A stretch of 7,674 bases of DNA from Gammaproteobacteria bacterium UBA7803. Lineage in GTDB: Bacteria; Pseudomonadota; Gammaproteobacteria; Pseudomonadales; Azotimanducaceae. The stretch spans positions 3,355 through 11,028 of the forward strand of contig DLCH01000020.1 of assembly GCA_002480525.1 (NCBI GenBank), given 5' to 3'. Below the pieces are notes generated by a model, which was given only the letters and a program-made list of their open reading frames with translations, was not told the DNA's origin and did no database searches. Shown here in pieces: positions 1 through 5,585 of this stretch; position 1 is the first letter of the stretch, and each line of letters starts with the position of its first letter. Both the position numbers and the translations under genes were made by a program.

Positions 1-196
1 AGCCGGCGGGCCGCCCGCGGACGGCCCGTTCTCCCGTCTCGACCGGGACGGCAACGGCGTGCTCGACCGCGCCGAGATCGCCCACGAGATGCGCCGCGGC
101 GACCGCTACGCGGACATCGACGCGGACGCCAGCGGCGGCGTCGAACCCGACGAGTTCGAGGCCCTGCTGCAGCGCCGGGAGCCCGCCGGCGACTGA
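1..196 (+). CDS. EF-hand domain protein, C-terminal fragment (5' end outside window)
   Basis: The reading frame is open from the left edge (first full codon at base 2) to a TGA at 194-196, giving the last 64 residues. Two textbook 12-residue EF-hand calcium loops are visible: DRDGNGVLDRAE (fragment residues 14-25) and DADASGGVEPDE (residues 40-51). Both have acidic or Asn residues at positions 1, 3 and 5 (Ser at 5 in the second), Gly at 6, a hydrophobic residue at 8 and Glu at 12. The loops are separated by about 14 residues, as in a paired EF-hand. Family knowledge suggests a calcium-binding protein, and bacterial versions are often exported, but the N-terminus that would show a signal peptide is missing. 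It ends shortly before the next gene on the same strand. Calcium binding is a sound inference; the biological role is unknown. Confidence 0.85.
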   Translation, partial: AGGPPADGPFSRLDRDGNGVLDRAEIAHEMRRGDRYADIDADASGGVEPDEFEALLQRREPAGD

Positions 197-205
197 CGCC
201 GCCGT

Positions 206-224
206 GCCGGGCGCCCCTCCCGGC
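206..224 (+). terminator. Short GC hairpin after the EF-hand gene, possible terminator
   Basis: GCCGGG (206-211) pairs with CCCGGC (219-224) around a 7-base loop, starting 9 bases after the EF-hand stop codon. No T-tract follows, so this is at best a weak intrinsic terminator or an RNA 3'-end stabiliser. In DNA this GC-rich, such 6-bp stems can arise by chance. Confidence 0.25.
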
Positions 225-240
225 CTCAGGTCCCCGGCGG

Positions 241-246
241 TATGCT
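241..246 (+). promoter_or_regulatory. Candidate -10 element (TATGCT) directly upstream of the trans-sulfuration gene
   Basis: TATGCT shares T1, A2, T3 and T6 with TATAAT and stands out in a very GC-rich spacer. Its downstream edge is 6 bases before the A of the start codon at 253, so transcription would begin at or next to the ATG. I see no convincing -35 hexamer at the usual distance. This is a weak prediction. Confidence 0.3.
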
Positions 247-252
247 GGGATC

Positions 253-1419
253 ATGACCGACCCGACCCAGACACCGAACGACCCCGCCGGGCGGCATCCG
301 GAGACCCGGATCGCCCGCGGCGCCCACGTGCCCGACCCCGCCACCGGCGAGGTCGCGCCCGCGCTGCATCCGTCGACCACCTTCGAGCGCGACCCGGCCT
401 ACCGGCTGCTGGTCGCCGATCACAGCTACGCCCGGGACCAGAACCCGACTTTCCTGCCCGCCGAGCGCATGCTCGCCGATCTGGAGGGCGCCGCCGAGGC
501 GCTGCTGTTCAGCTCCGGCATGGCGGCGGCCATGGCGGTGGTCCAGGCGCTGCGCCCGGGGGACCGGATCGTCGCGCCGGCGGTCATGTACTGGGGCCTG
601 CGCCAGTGGCTCGGCCGGTTCTGCACGACCTGGGGCCTGGAGCTCGCGCTGTTCGACACCGCGGACCCGGAGGACCTGGCACGGCAGATCCGCGCGGCGC
701 CCACCCGGCTGATCTGGCTGGAGACGCCGTGCAACCCCACCTGGGACGTCGTCGACATCGCCAGGGCCGCGGAGCTGGCCAGGGAAGCCGGCGCCCTGCT
801 GGCGGTGGACTCCACCGCCGCCACCCCCGTGCTCACCCGTCCGCTGTCCCTGGGCGCGGACCTGGTGATGCATTCCGCCACCAAGTACCTCAACGGCCAC
901 GGCGACGTGGTGGCGGGCGCCCTGGCCACCGCCCGGCTGGACGACGTCTGGCAGCGCATCCGCGACCAGCGCGCCAGCGGCGGCGCCATCCCCGGCACCT
1001 TCGACGCCTGGCTGCTGCAGCGGGGCATGCGCACCCTGTTTCTGCGGGTGCGCCGCGCCAGCGAATCGGCCCTGCGCATCGCCGAGCATTTCCGCGGCGA
1101 CCCGCGGGTCAGCCGGGTGCTCTACCCCGGGCTGCCGGAGCACCCCGGCCACGCCGTCGCGCAGCGTCAGATGCTGGGCGGATTCGGCGGCATGCTGTCC
1201 CTGCGGGTCGCCGGCGGCGCCGAGGCGGCGCTGGCCGCCGCCGGTCGCTGCCGCACGTTTCTGCGGGCCACGTCCCTCGGCGGCGTCGAGAGCCTGATCG
1301 AGCATCGCGCCACCATCGAGGGCCCGACGAGCCCCATTCCGGACGACCTGCTGCGCCTGTCCGTCGGCATCGAAGCGGTGGACGACCTGATCGCCGATCT
1401 GGATCAGGCGCTGACCTAG
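253..1419 (+). CDS. PLP-dependent trans-sulfuration enzyme (cystathionine beta-lyase / gamma-synthase family)
   Basis: A cytosolic PLP enzyme of the Cys/Met metabolism family, 388 residues (the family is usually 380-400). Visible landmarks are the YARDQNPT motif (Tyr59, Arg61; phosphate contact from the neighbouring subunit), SSGMAA (87-92), Tyr113 as the likely ring-stacking residue, ETPCNPT (157-163), Asp186 in the VDSTAATP stretch, HSATKY with the Schiff-base Lys211, SLGGVESL (341-348) and LRLSVGIE with the carboxylate-binding Arg368. All expected catalytic residues are present. The family cleaves or forms cystathionine or related sulfur amino acids. Which reaction applies here (beta-lyase, gamma-synthase, gamma-lyase or sulfhydrylase) cannot be read from the sequence, so no gene symbol is given; metC-like is the most likely database label. 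The ATG at 253 is the only good start, since no in-frame ATG/GTG precedes it, but the only SD-like bases (GGGA, 247-250) sit too close. It is probably transcribed separately from fnr, 85 bp downstream. Confidence 0.9.
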   Translation: MTDPTQTPNDPAGRHPETRIARGAHVPDPATGEVAPALHPSTTFERDPAYRLLVADHSYARDQNPTFLPAERMLADLEGAAEALLFSSGMAAAMAVVQALRPGDRIVAPAVMYWGLRQWLGRFCTTWGLELALFDTADPEDLARQIRAAPTRLIWLETPCNPTWDVVDIARAAELAREAGALLAVDSTAATPVLTRPLSLGADLVMHSATKYLNGHGDVVAGALATARLDDVWQRIRDQRASGGAIPGTFDAWLLQRGMRTLFLRVRRASESALRIAEHFRGDPRVSRVLYPGLPEHPGHAVAQRQMLGGFGGMLSLRVAGGAEAALAAAGRCRTFLRATSLGGVESLIEHRATIEGPTSPIPDDLLRLSVGIEAVDDLIADLDQALT

Positions 1420-1504
1420 CGCAGCGCGCCCCACCGCAACTGCCGCACGGCACTAGCGGTATCTGCGTATTGGTGGAACGGCGTCCTGGCGCGACAGTGC
1501 GCAC

Positions 1505-2209
1505 ATGAGAACGGTCGGACACTGCAGGGATTGCGCGACCCGGCGCCTGTGCCTCGGCGCCGGCCTCGGCGACGAGAGCCTCGACGCCCTGTCGGGCTGC
1601 ATGACGCCCAGCGAGCCCATGCAGCGCGGACAGTACCTGTACCGGGCCGGGGACACCGCCGCCGGCTGCTACATCGTCCGCTCCGGGGCCTACAAGACCG
1701 TCGTGAACGATGGCCAGGGCGGCGAGCACGTCATCGGCTTTCACTTTCCCGGCGAGATTCTCGCCCTCGGCGGCCAGTCCGAGGGGCGCCACACCGACAG
1801 CGCGGTCGCGCTGGACACCAGCACCGCCTGCCGGGTGCCCACGGAGCGCCTGCCGAGGCTCTGGAGCCTGGGCACCGGGCCGTCCCTGCTGCGGCTCATC
1901 GGCCAGCAGGACCAGCTCAGCGCCCAGCATCAGACCAACCTCGCCCGCTCGGGCGCGGAGATCCGGGTCGCCGGTTTCCTGGTCAGCCTGGCCAGGCGCA
2001 TGGAGCGCCAGGGCCGGGACACCGAAAGCCTGCCCCTGCCGATGAGCCGCACCGACCTGGCGAACCATCTGGGCATGACCCTGGAGTGCCTGTCCCGGAT
2101 CTTCGCCCGCATGACCCGGGCCGGCGTGATCAGCGCCGGCAGACACCACGTGATTCAGCAGCAGCCGGAACGCCTGCGGGCCCTGGCCCTCGGTACCGCC
2201 GACGCCTGA
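1505..2209 (+). CDS. fnr: FNR/Anr-type oxygen-sensing [4Fe-4S] transcriptional regulator
   Basis: A Crp/Fnr-family regulator of 234 residues. The N-terminus carries CRDC and a third Cys in the C-x2-C-x5-C spacing of E. coli FNR (Cys7, Cys10, Cys16). The fourth expected ligand is Cys109 in ALDTSTACRVP, which aligns with E. coli ALETSMVCEIP. A cyclic-nucleotide-like beta-barrel follows (about 35-115; GFHFPGEILAL corresponds to GFHLAGDLVGF), then a dimerisation helix (about 125-150) and a helix-turn-helix (about 179-200) with E194-x-x-S197-R198, the FNR recognition signature for TTGAT-type half-sites. In this family the cluster supports dimerisation and DNA binding without oxygen and is lost in air. 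The start at 1505 leaves only six residues before the first cysteine; an in-frame stop at 1454-1456 limits extension and no better start lies between. Extra cysteines occur at 32, 55 and 195, the last inside the recognition helix. hemN follows 26 bp downstream, and a matching FNR box lies at 3872-3885. FNR class is near certain; fnr versus anr is a naming choice. Confidence 0.95.
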   Translation: MRTVGHCRDCATRRLCLGAGLGDESLDALSGCMTPSEPMQRGQYLYRAGDTAAGCYIVRSGAYKTVVNDGQGGEHVIGFHFPGEILALGGQSEGRHTDSAVALDTSTACRVPTERLPRLWSLGTGPSLLRLIGQQDQLSAQHQTNLARSGAEIRVAGFLVSLARRMERQGRDTESLPLPMSRTDLANHLGMTLECLSRIFARMTRAGVISAGRHHVIQQQPERLRALALGTADA

Positions 2210-2235
2210 CCGGCCGCCACCCAACGGAACCCGCC

Positions 2236-3624
2236 ATGACCGTGACCAACCAGGGATTCGATCTCGACCTCATCCGCCGCTACGACGTGAACGGACCGCG
2301 CTACACGTCCTATCCGACGGCCAACCTGTTCACCGAGACTTTTCCGGAATCGGCGCTGCGCGAGGCCCTCGCAGCCGAGCCGCCGGCCGGCGGGCGCAGG
2401 CCGCTGTCGCTGTACGTGCACGTGCCGTTCTGCGCGACGATCTGCTACTACTGCGCCTGCAACAAGATCATCACCGCCAACCGGACCCACGCCGTCGAGT
2501 ACCTCGAGCGCCTGTTCCGGGAGATGGCGATGGTCTCCGAGCTGGTGCCGGCGGCCCACGACGTGCAGCAGCTCCACTTCGGCGGCGGCACGCCCACCTA
2601 CCTCAACGACGAGCAGTTCGGCGCGGTGTTCGCAGCCCTGGGACGCCACTTCAATCTCGGCGACGGCGACGCCCGGGACTTCTCCATCGAGATCGACCCG
2701 CGCACCGTCGACCCCACCCGCATGAGCTACCTGACCGGGCTGGGCATCAACCGGGTCAGCCTCGGCATCCAGGACTTCGACCCGGACGTGCAGCGCGCGG
2801 TGAACCGCATCCAGAGCGTCGAGGACACCCGGGCCATCATCGAGTCCGCCCGGGCCAACGGCGTGAAGTCGGTGAGCGTCGACCTGATCTACGGCCTGCC
2901 GCTGCAGACGCCGGAACGGTTCGCGAACACCCTCGCCACCATCCTCGACCTGGCGCCGGACCGGATCTCGCTGTACAGCTACGCGCACCTGCCCCAGCGC
3001 TTCAAGACCCAGCGGCAGATCAACGTGCTGGACCTGCCCGCGGCGGAGACCAAACTGCGGCTGCTGGAAATGGCCATCGAGACGCTGTCCGCCAACGGCT
3101 ACGACTACATCGGCATGGACCACTTCGCCCGCCACGAGGACAGCCTGGTCGAGGCACAGCGGGAAGGCGGGCTGCATCGCAGCTTCCAGGGCTACACCAC
3201 CCACAGCCACTGCGACCTGATCGGCCTCGGCGTCAGCGCCATCAGCACCGTCGGCGAGGTCTACGCCCAGAACTGCAAGTCGCTCAAGGACTACAACGCC
3301 CGCATCGACGCCGGCGAGCTGGCGGTGGAACGCGGCGTGGTCACCAGCGCCGAGGACCGGCTGCGCCGGGACGTCATCGGCGCGCTGATGTGCGACTTCC
3401 ACGCCGATCTGGCGGCCATCGGCCGGGCGCACGGCGTCGACGGCACCGACCACTTCGCCCAGGAACTCGAGCGCCTGGCGGCGTTCGAAGCGGACGGACT
3501 GGTCCGGATCGACGGCAGCGTGGTCGACGTGACCCCGCGCGGGCGCTTCCTGATCCGCAACATCTGCATGACCTTCGACGCCTACCTGGCGCCCGCCACG
3601 GAGGCGTTCTCGAAGGCCATCTGA
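2236..3624 (+). CDS. hemN: Oxygen-independent coproporphyrinogen III oxidase (radical SAM)
   Basis: Converts coproporphyrinogen III to protoporphyrinogen IX without O2, using SAM and a [4Fe-4S] cluster, in anaerobic haem synthesis in the cytosol. The protein has 462 residues (E. coli HemN has 457). The radical-SAM motif is intact: Cys66-x3-Cys70-x2-Cys73, plus the HemN-type extra Cys75, preceded by the SAM-contacting Tyr60 in LYVHVPFC. Further matches are GPRYTSYPTA (20-29), GGGTPTYL (116-123), NRVSLGIQDF (172-181), DLIYGLPLQT (216-225), YIGMDHFAR (291-299), FQGYTT (317-322) and RNICMTFDAYL (441-451). These distinguish true HemN from HemW-like proteins. The frame is open far upstream to 1531, but that stretch overlaps fnr out of frame; ATG 2236 matches the family N-terminus and has a weak GGA 7 bases upstream. 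The 26-bp gap suggests co-transcription with fnr, a pairing also known from Pseudomonas (anr-hemN). Confidence 0.97.
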   Translation: MTVTNQGFDLDLIRRYDVNGPRYTSYPTANLFTETFPESALREALAAEPPAGGRRPLSLYVHVPFCATICYYCACNKIITANRTHAVEYLERLFREMAMVSELVPAAHDVQQLHFGGGTPTYLNDEQFGAVFAALGRHFNLGDGDARDFSIEIDPRTVDPTRMSYLTGLGINRVSLGIQDFDPDVQRAVNRIQSVEDTRAIIESARANGVKSVSVDLIYGLPLQTPERFANTLATILDLAPDRISLYSYAHLPQRFKTQRQINVLDLPAAETKLRLLEMAIETLSANGYDYIGMDHFARHEDSLVEAQREGGLHRSFQGYTTHSHCDLIGLGVSAISTVGEVYAQNCKSLKDYNARIDAGELAVERGVVTSAEDRLRRDVIGALMCDFHADLAAIGRAHGVDGTDHFAQELERLAAFEADGLVRIDGSVVDVTPRGRFLIRNICMTFDAYLAPATEAFSKAI

Positions 3625-3629
3625 CCCCA

Positions 3630-3648
3630 CCCGGCGCCCTGCGCCGGG
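3630..3648 (+). terminator. Hairpin just after hemN
   Basis: CCCGGCG (3630-3636) pairs perfectly with CGCCGGG (3642-3648) around the loop CCCTG, 6 bases after the hemN stop codon. No T-run follows (CACACGAAACC), so it may act with the larger hairpin at 3657-3687 or only protect the mRNA 3' end. Confidence 0.4.
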
Positions 3649-3656
3649 CACACGAA

Positions 3657-3687
3657 ACCGCGCCGGCACCGAAGGTGCCGACGCGGT
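3657..3687 (-). terminator. Strong 14-bp hairpin between convergent genes, probable terminator
   Basis: On the minus strand ACCGCGTCGGCACC pairs with GGTGCCGGCGCGGT across a TTC loop. This gives 14 consecutive pairs with one G-T wobble. On the minus strand the right arm is followed by TTCG, its own last base T making a run of three T's; on the plus strand no T's follow. It starts 16 bases after the stop of the 37-residue minus-strand ORF and 32 bases after hemN, so it most likely ends minus-strand transcription and may also block transcripts from hemN. The stem is strong but the T-tract is short. Confidence 0.6.
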
Positions 3688-3703
3688 GATCTGCGGGCCT
3701 GCT

Positions 3704-3817
3704 TCAGGTCAGTACGGCCGCCAGAACGATCAGCAGCACGGTCACGCCGACCAGGGCGGCGACGTTGATGCCGATCTTGGCGAGGGTGCGGGAATCATCG
3801 CTGGCCAGGTATTGCAT
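3704..3817 (-). CDS. Small single-span membrane protein, 37 residues, unknown function
   Basis: A short minus-strand ORF from ATG (3817-3815) to TGA (3706-3704). The start is well supported: a perfect GGAGG Shine-Dalgarno (complement of CCTCC, 3825-3829) sits 7 bases upstream. The product begins MQYLASDDSRTLAKIG, a short polar N-terminal segment. It then runs into one hydrophobic helix (about residues 17-36: INVAALVGVTVLLIVLAAVL) and ends in Thr. This looks like a minimal membrane-anchored protein with Lys15 and Arg10 just before the membrane, probably N-in by the positive-inside rule. A near-consensus FNR box (3872-3885) and a -10-like element lie upstream at class II spacing, so anaerobic or microaerobic induction is predicted. 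I do not recognise the family. It does not look like CydX, CcoQ or CcoM as I recall them, although small single-helix subunits of respiratory oxidases are one possible role. The translation signals and promoter make a real gene likely; the function is open. Confidence 0.75.
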   Translation of the reverse strand: MQYLASDDSRTLAKIGINVAALVGVTVLLIVLAAVLT

Positions 3818-3844
3818 GTCGAAGCCTCCATGAAGGGTGCTTCT

Positions 3845-3850
3845 ACCCTA
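3845..3850 (-). promoter_or_regulatory. Candidate -10 element (TAGGGT) for the 37-residue ORF
   Basis: Read on the minus strand, TAGGGT (3850 to 3845) keeps T1, A2 and T6 of TATAAT. It puts the transcription start near 3838, about 40-41 bases from the centre of the FNR box (3878.5). That matches the -41.5 spacing known for class II FNR-activated promoters, where a -35 hexamer is not needed. The leader would be about 20 bases and contain the GGAGG. Confidence 0.5.
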
Positions 3851-3871
3851 CGACCCGGCCCGGCCAGCGAT

Positions 3872-3885
3872 TTGACCCCGATCAA
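3872..3885 (-). promoter_or_regulatory. FNR box (TTGAC-CCCG-ATCAA)
   Basis: TTGACCCCGATCAA matches the FNR/Anr consensus TTGAT-N4-ATCAA at 9 of 10 defined positions, in a stretch otherwise very rich in G and C. It is 14 bases downstream in minus-strand terms of the yqhA stop codon and 61 bases from the start codon of the 37-residue ORF. It therefore sits in the spacer that would hold that ORF's promoter. No plus-strand gene starts nearby, so it should act on the minus strand. The regulator at 1505-2209 has the E-x-x-S-R helix that reads such sites. Confidence 0.75.
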
Positions 3886-3898
3886 ACAACCCTCCGAT

Positions 3899-4408
3899 TC
3901 ACGGGTTCTTGGTGGGCGGCTCGTGCCGGGTCAGCCGGTCGAGGATGCCCATGCCGAAGGCCGACACCACGAACGTCAGATGGATCATCACGTACCAGAA
4001 CAGGTCGTCCTTGGCCACGTTCGGCGTGTTCATGAAGATCTTCAGCAGGTGGATCGACGAGATGGCGACGATGGACGACGCCACCTTGTTCTTCAGGCTG
4101 GTGTAATCCATCTTGCCCAGCCAGCCGAGCTTCTCGGTGCTGGTGCCGATGTCCAGCCGCGACACGAAGCTCTCGTAGCTCGACAGCATCACCATGACGA
4201 TGAGGCCGCCCACCAGGGCCAGGTCGATCAGCGACAGCACCAGCAGCACCAGATCCGCCTCGGAGATTTCCAGGATCTTCGGAATGACGTGGATCACCTC
4301 CTGGAAGAACTTGATGCCCAGCGCCAGCAGCGCCAGGCTCAAGCCCAGGTAGATGGGCGCCAGGATCCAGCGCGCCGAGTAGATCGCGTTCTCGAGCAGT
4401 CGTTCCAT
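3899..4408 (-). CDS. yqhA: YqhA family (UPF0114) inner-membrane protein
   Basis: A membrane protein of 169 residues, about the length of E. coli YqhA. It matches the family along its whole length: MERLLENAIYSARW at the start, APIYLGLSLALLALGIKFFQ, a central loop with KLGWLGKMDYTSLKNKVA (93-110), SIVAISSIHLLKIF (112-125) and the C-terminal GILDRLTRH (154-162). Four hydrophobic segments are visible at about 13-33, 53-75, 106-125 and 136-156. The biochemical role of the family is not established to my knowledge. The ATG at 4408 reproduces the conserved MER start. The gap to the upstream flavoenzyme gene is 6 bp, so the two are almost certainly co-transcribed; the SD-like GGAAG lies within the end of that gene. 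Transcription may continue past the stop codon towards the 37-residue ORF, which however has its own promoter signals. Confidence 0.93.
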   Translation of the reverse strand: MERLLENAIYSARWILAPIYLGLSLALLALGIKFFQEVIHVIPKILEISEADLVLLVLSLIDLALVGGLIVMVMLSSYESFVSRLDIGTSTEKLGWLGKMDYTSLKNKVASSIVAISSIHLLKIFMNTPNVAKDDLFWYVMIHLTFVVSAFGMGILDRLTRHEPPTKNP

Positions 4409-4414
4409 GGCGCG

Positions 4415-5551
4415 TCAGTCTTCCAGGATGCCGGACAGACGTTCCGCCGCGGCGGCAAAGTCTTCCATGAAGTCCATCACCACCGAGCGCACGGACTGGG
4501 ACGAGTTCATCAGCCCGACGCCCTGGCCCACCCAGTAGGTGGCCAGATTGCGGGCGCCCGGGTCGCCGCTCTCGGCCAGCTTGTCGATGGCCCGCAGCGC
4601 CGGCTCGGACACCAGGCTCTGCAGCGGCATCGGCAGCGGATCGGGGGCCTCCGGCGCCTGCCAGGCGTCCGTCCAGGCCGAGCGGAGCTGGCGCGTGTAC
4701 TTGCCCGTCCGGCTGCGCGAACGCACGGTCTGCCGGGAGTTGGCGGCGATCATCTTCTCCTTCACCGCCGGATTGGTCTCGGCTTCCGCCGTGGTCAGCC
4801 AGACCGAGCCGGTCCAGGCGCCGGCCGCGCCCATGGCCATGCAGGCCGCCATCTGCCGGCCGGTGACGATGCCGCCGGCCGCCAGCACGTCGACGCCCTC
4901 GTAGCCCTGCAGGGCCTCGATCACCTCCGGCACCAGCACCAGCGTCGAGACTTCGCCGCAGTGGCCGCCGGCCTCGGTGCCGGACACCACCAGGACGTCC
5001 ACGCCCGCTTCGGCGTGCTTGATGGCGTGCTCCCGGGCGCCGGTCAGCGCGCCGACCTTCACCCCGGCCTGCCGGGCCCGATCCATCATGATCTGCGGCG
5101 GCACGCCGAGGGCGTTGACGATGAGCTTGATGGGGTGGGCGAAGGCCACGTCGAGAATGGCGGCGGCGCCCTTCTCGCGCATGCCGCTGGCGAAGCCCTC
5201 GCCGACGCCGCGGGACCACAGGCCCTCCACGCTCACGCCGTTCTCCGCGAGGATGCGCTCGACGTAGGCCTTGTGCTCCGGCGGAATGCGCGCCTCGACC
5301 TCCTCCGGCGTGAGGTTGCCCTCCTTGTCGTCCATGCTGGTGGGCACGATCAGGTCGACGCCGTAGGGCTTGCCGTCCACGTGCTCGTCGATCCACGCGA
5401 GCTCCACCTCCAGGGACTCGGGGGTGTGCCCCGCCGCGCCCAGCACGCCGAAGCCGCCGGCGCGGCTCACCGCGGCCACCACGTCGCGGCAGTGGCTGAA
5501 GGCGAACAGGGGGAACTCGATACCGAGATCGTCACACAGTGCAGATTTCAT
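4415..5551 (-). CDS. Nitronate monooxygenase-like FMN oxidoreductase
   Basis: A TIM-barrel flavoprotein of the 2-nitropropane dioxygenase/nitronate monooxygenase superfamily, 378 residues. Visible motifs are the N-terminal FPLFAFSHCRDVVAAVSRAG (13-32), the SGTEAGGHCGEVSTLVLVPE flavin-site region (190-209), and the phosphate-binding LAAGGIVTGRQ (223-233) and GAAGAWTGSVWL (241-252). The C-terminal part has TVRSRSRTGK and SAWTDAW. From memory this resembles a subgroup that includes mycobacterial Rv1533, not the biochemically studied class I nitronate monooxygenases, whose N-terminal motif usually reads APM-like. True nitronate activity is therefore uncertain; an NAD(P)H-dependent flavin reductase or CoA-thioester reductase is possible. 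The ATG at 5551 is supported by AGAGG (complement of 5561-5565) 9 bases upstream. It follows the PEP mutase-like gene by 34 bp and precedes yqhA by 6 bp, suggesting one operon. No signal peptide is seen, so the protein should be cytosolic. Confidence 0.85.
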   Translation of the reverse strand: MKSALCDDLGIEFPLFAFSHCRDVVAAVSRAGGFGVLGAAGHTPESLEVELAWIDEHVDGKPYGVDLIVPTSMDDKEGNLTPEEVEARIPPEHKAYVERILAENGVSVEGLWSRGVGEGFASGMREKGAAAILDVAFAHPIKLIVNALGVPPQIMMDRARQAGVKVGALTGAREHAIKHAEAGVDVLVVSGTEAGGHCGEVSTLVLVPEVIEALQGYEGVDVLAAGGIVTGRQMAACMAMGAAGAWTGSVWLTTAEAETNPAVKEKMIAANSRQTVRSRSRTGKYTRQLRSAWTDAWQAPEAPDPLPMPLQSLVSEPALRAIDKLAESGDPGARNLATYWVGQGVGLMNSSQSVRSVVMDFMEDFAAAAERLSGILED

Positions 5552-5585
5552 CGTTGCTTGCCTCTCGTCATGTAATTCGTCGGCG

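Noticed and set aside
1441..1452. TGCCGCACGGCA inverted repeat and nearby GTGCGCAC palindrome (1497-1504) before fnr
   Set aside because: They are short GC-rich palindromes with no link to a known regulator; neither resembles an FNR box.
204..1508. 434-codon plus-strand frame and a 402-codon minus-strand frame over the trans-sulfuration gene
   Set aside because: Both are out-of-frame shadows of the PLP enzyme, whose catalytic motifs are all in the 253-1419 frame.
1531..2235. In-frame upstream extension of hemN that would make a 697-residue protein
   Set aside because: This stretch is the fnr gene read in another frame (Arg/Pro-rich). The conserved HemN N-terminus begins at the ATG at 2236.
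2155..3669. 504-codon open frame on the minus strand opposite hemN
   Set aside because: It is antisense to a complete, well-conserved hemN and has a Val/Asp/Gly/Arg-biased composition with no domain.
3686..5575. 629-codon open frame on the plus strand opposite yqhA and the flavoenzyme gene
   Set aside because: Composition is low-complexity His/Gln/Arg/Gly-rich with no recognisable motif. It is a GC-rich antisense shadow of two well-recognised minus-strand genes.
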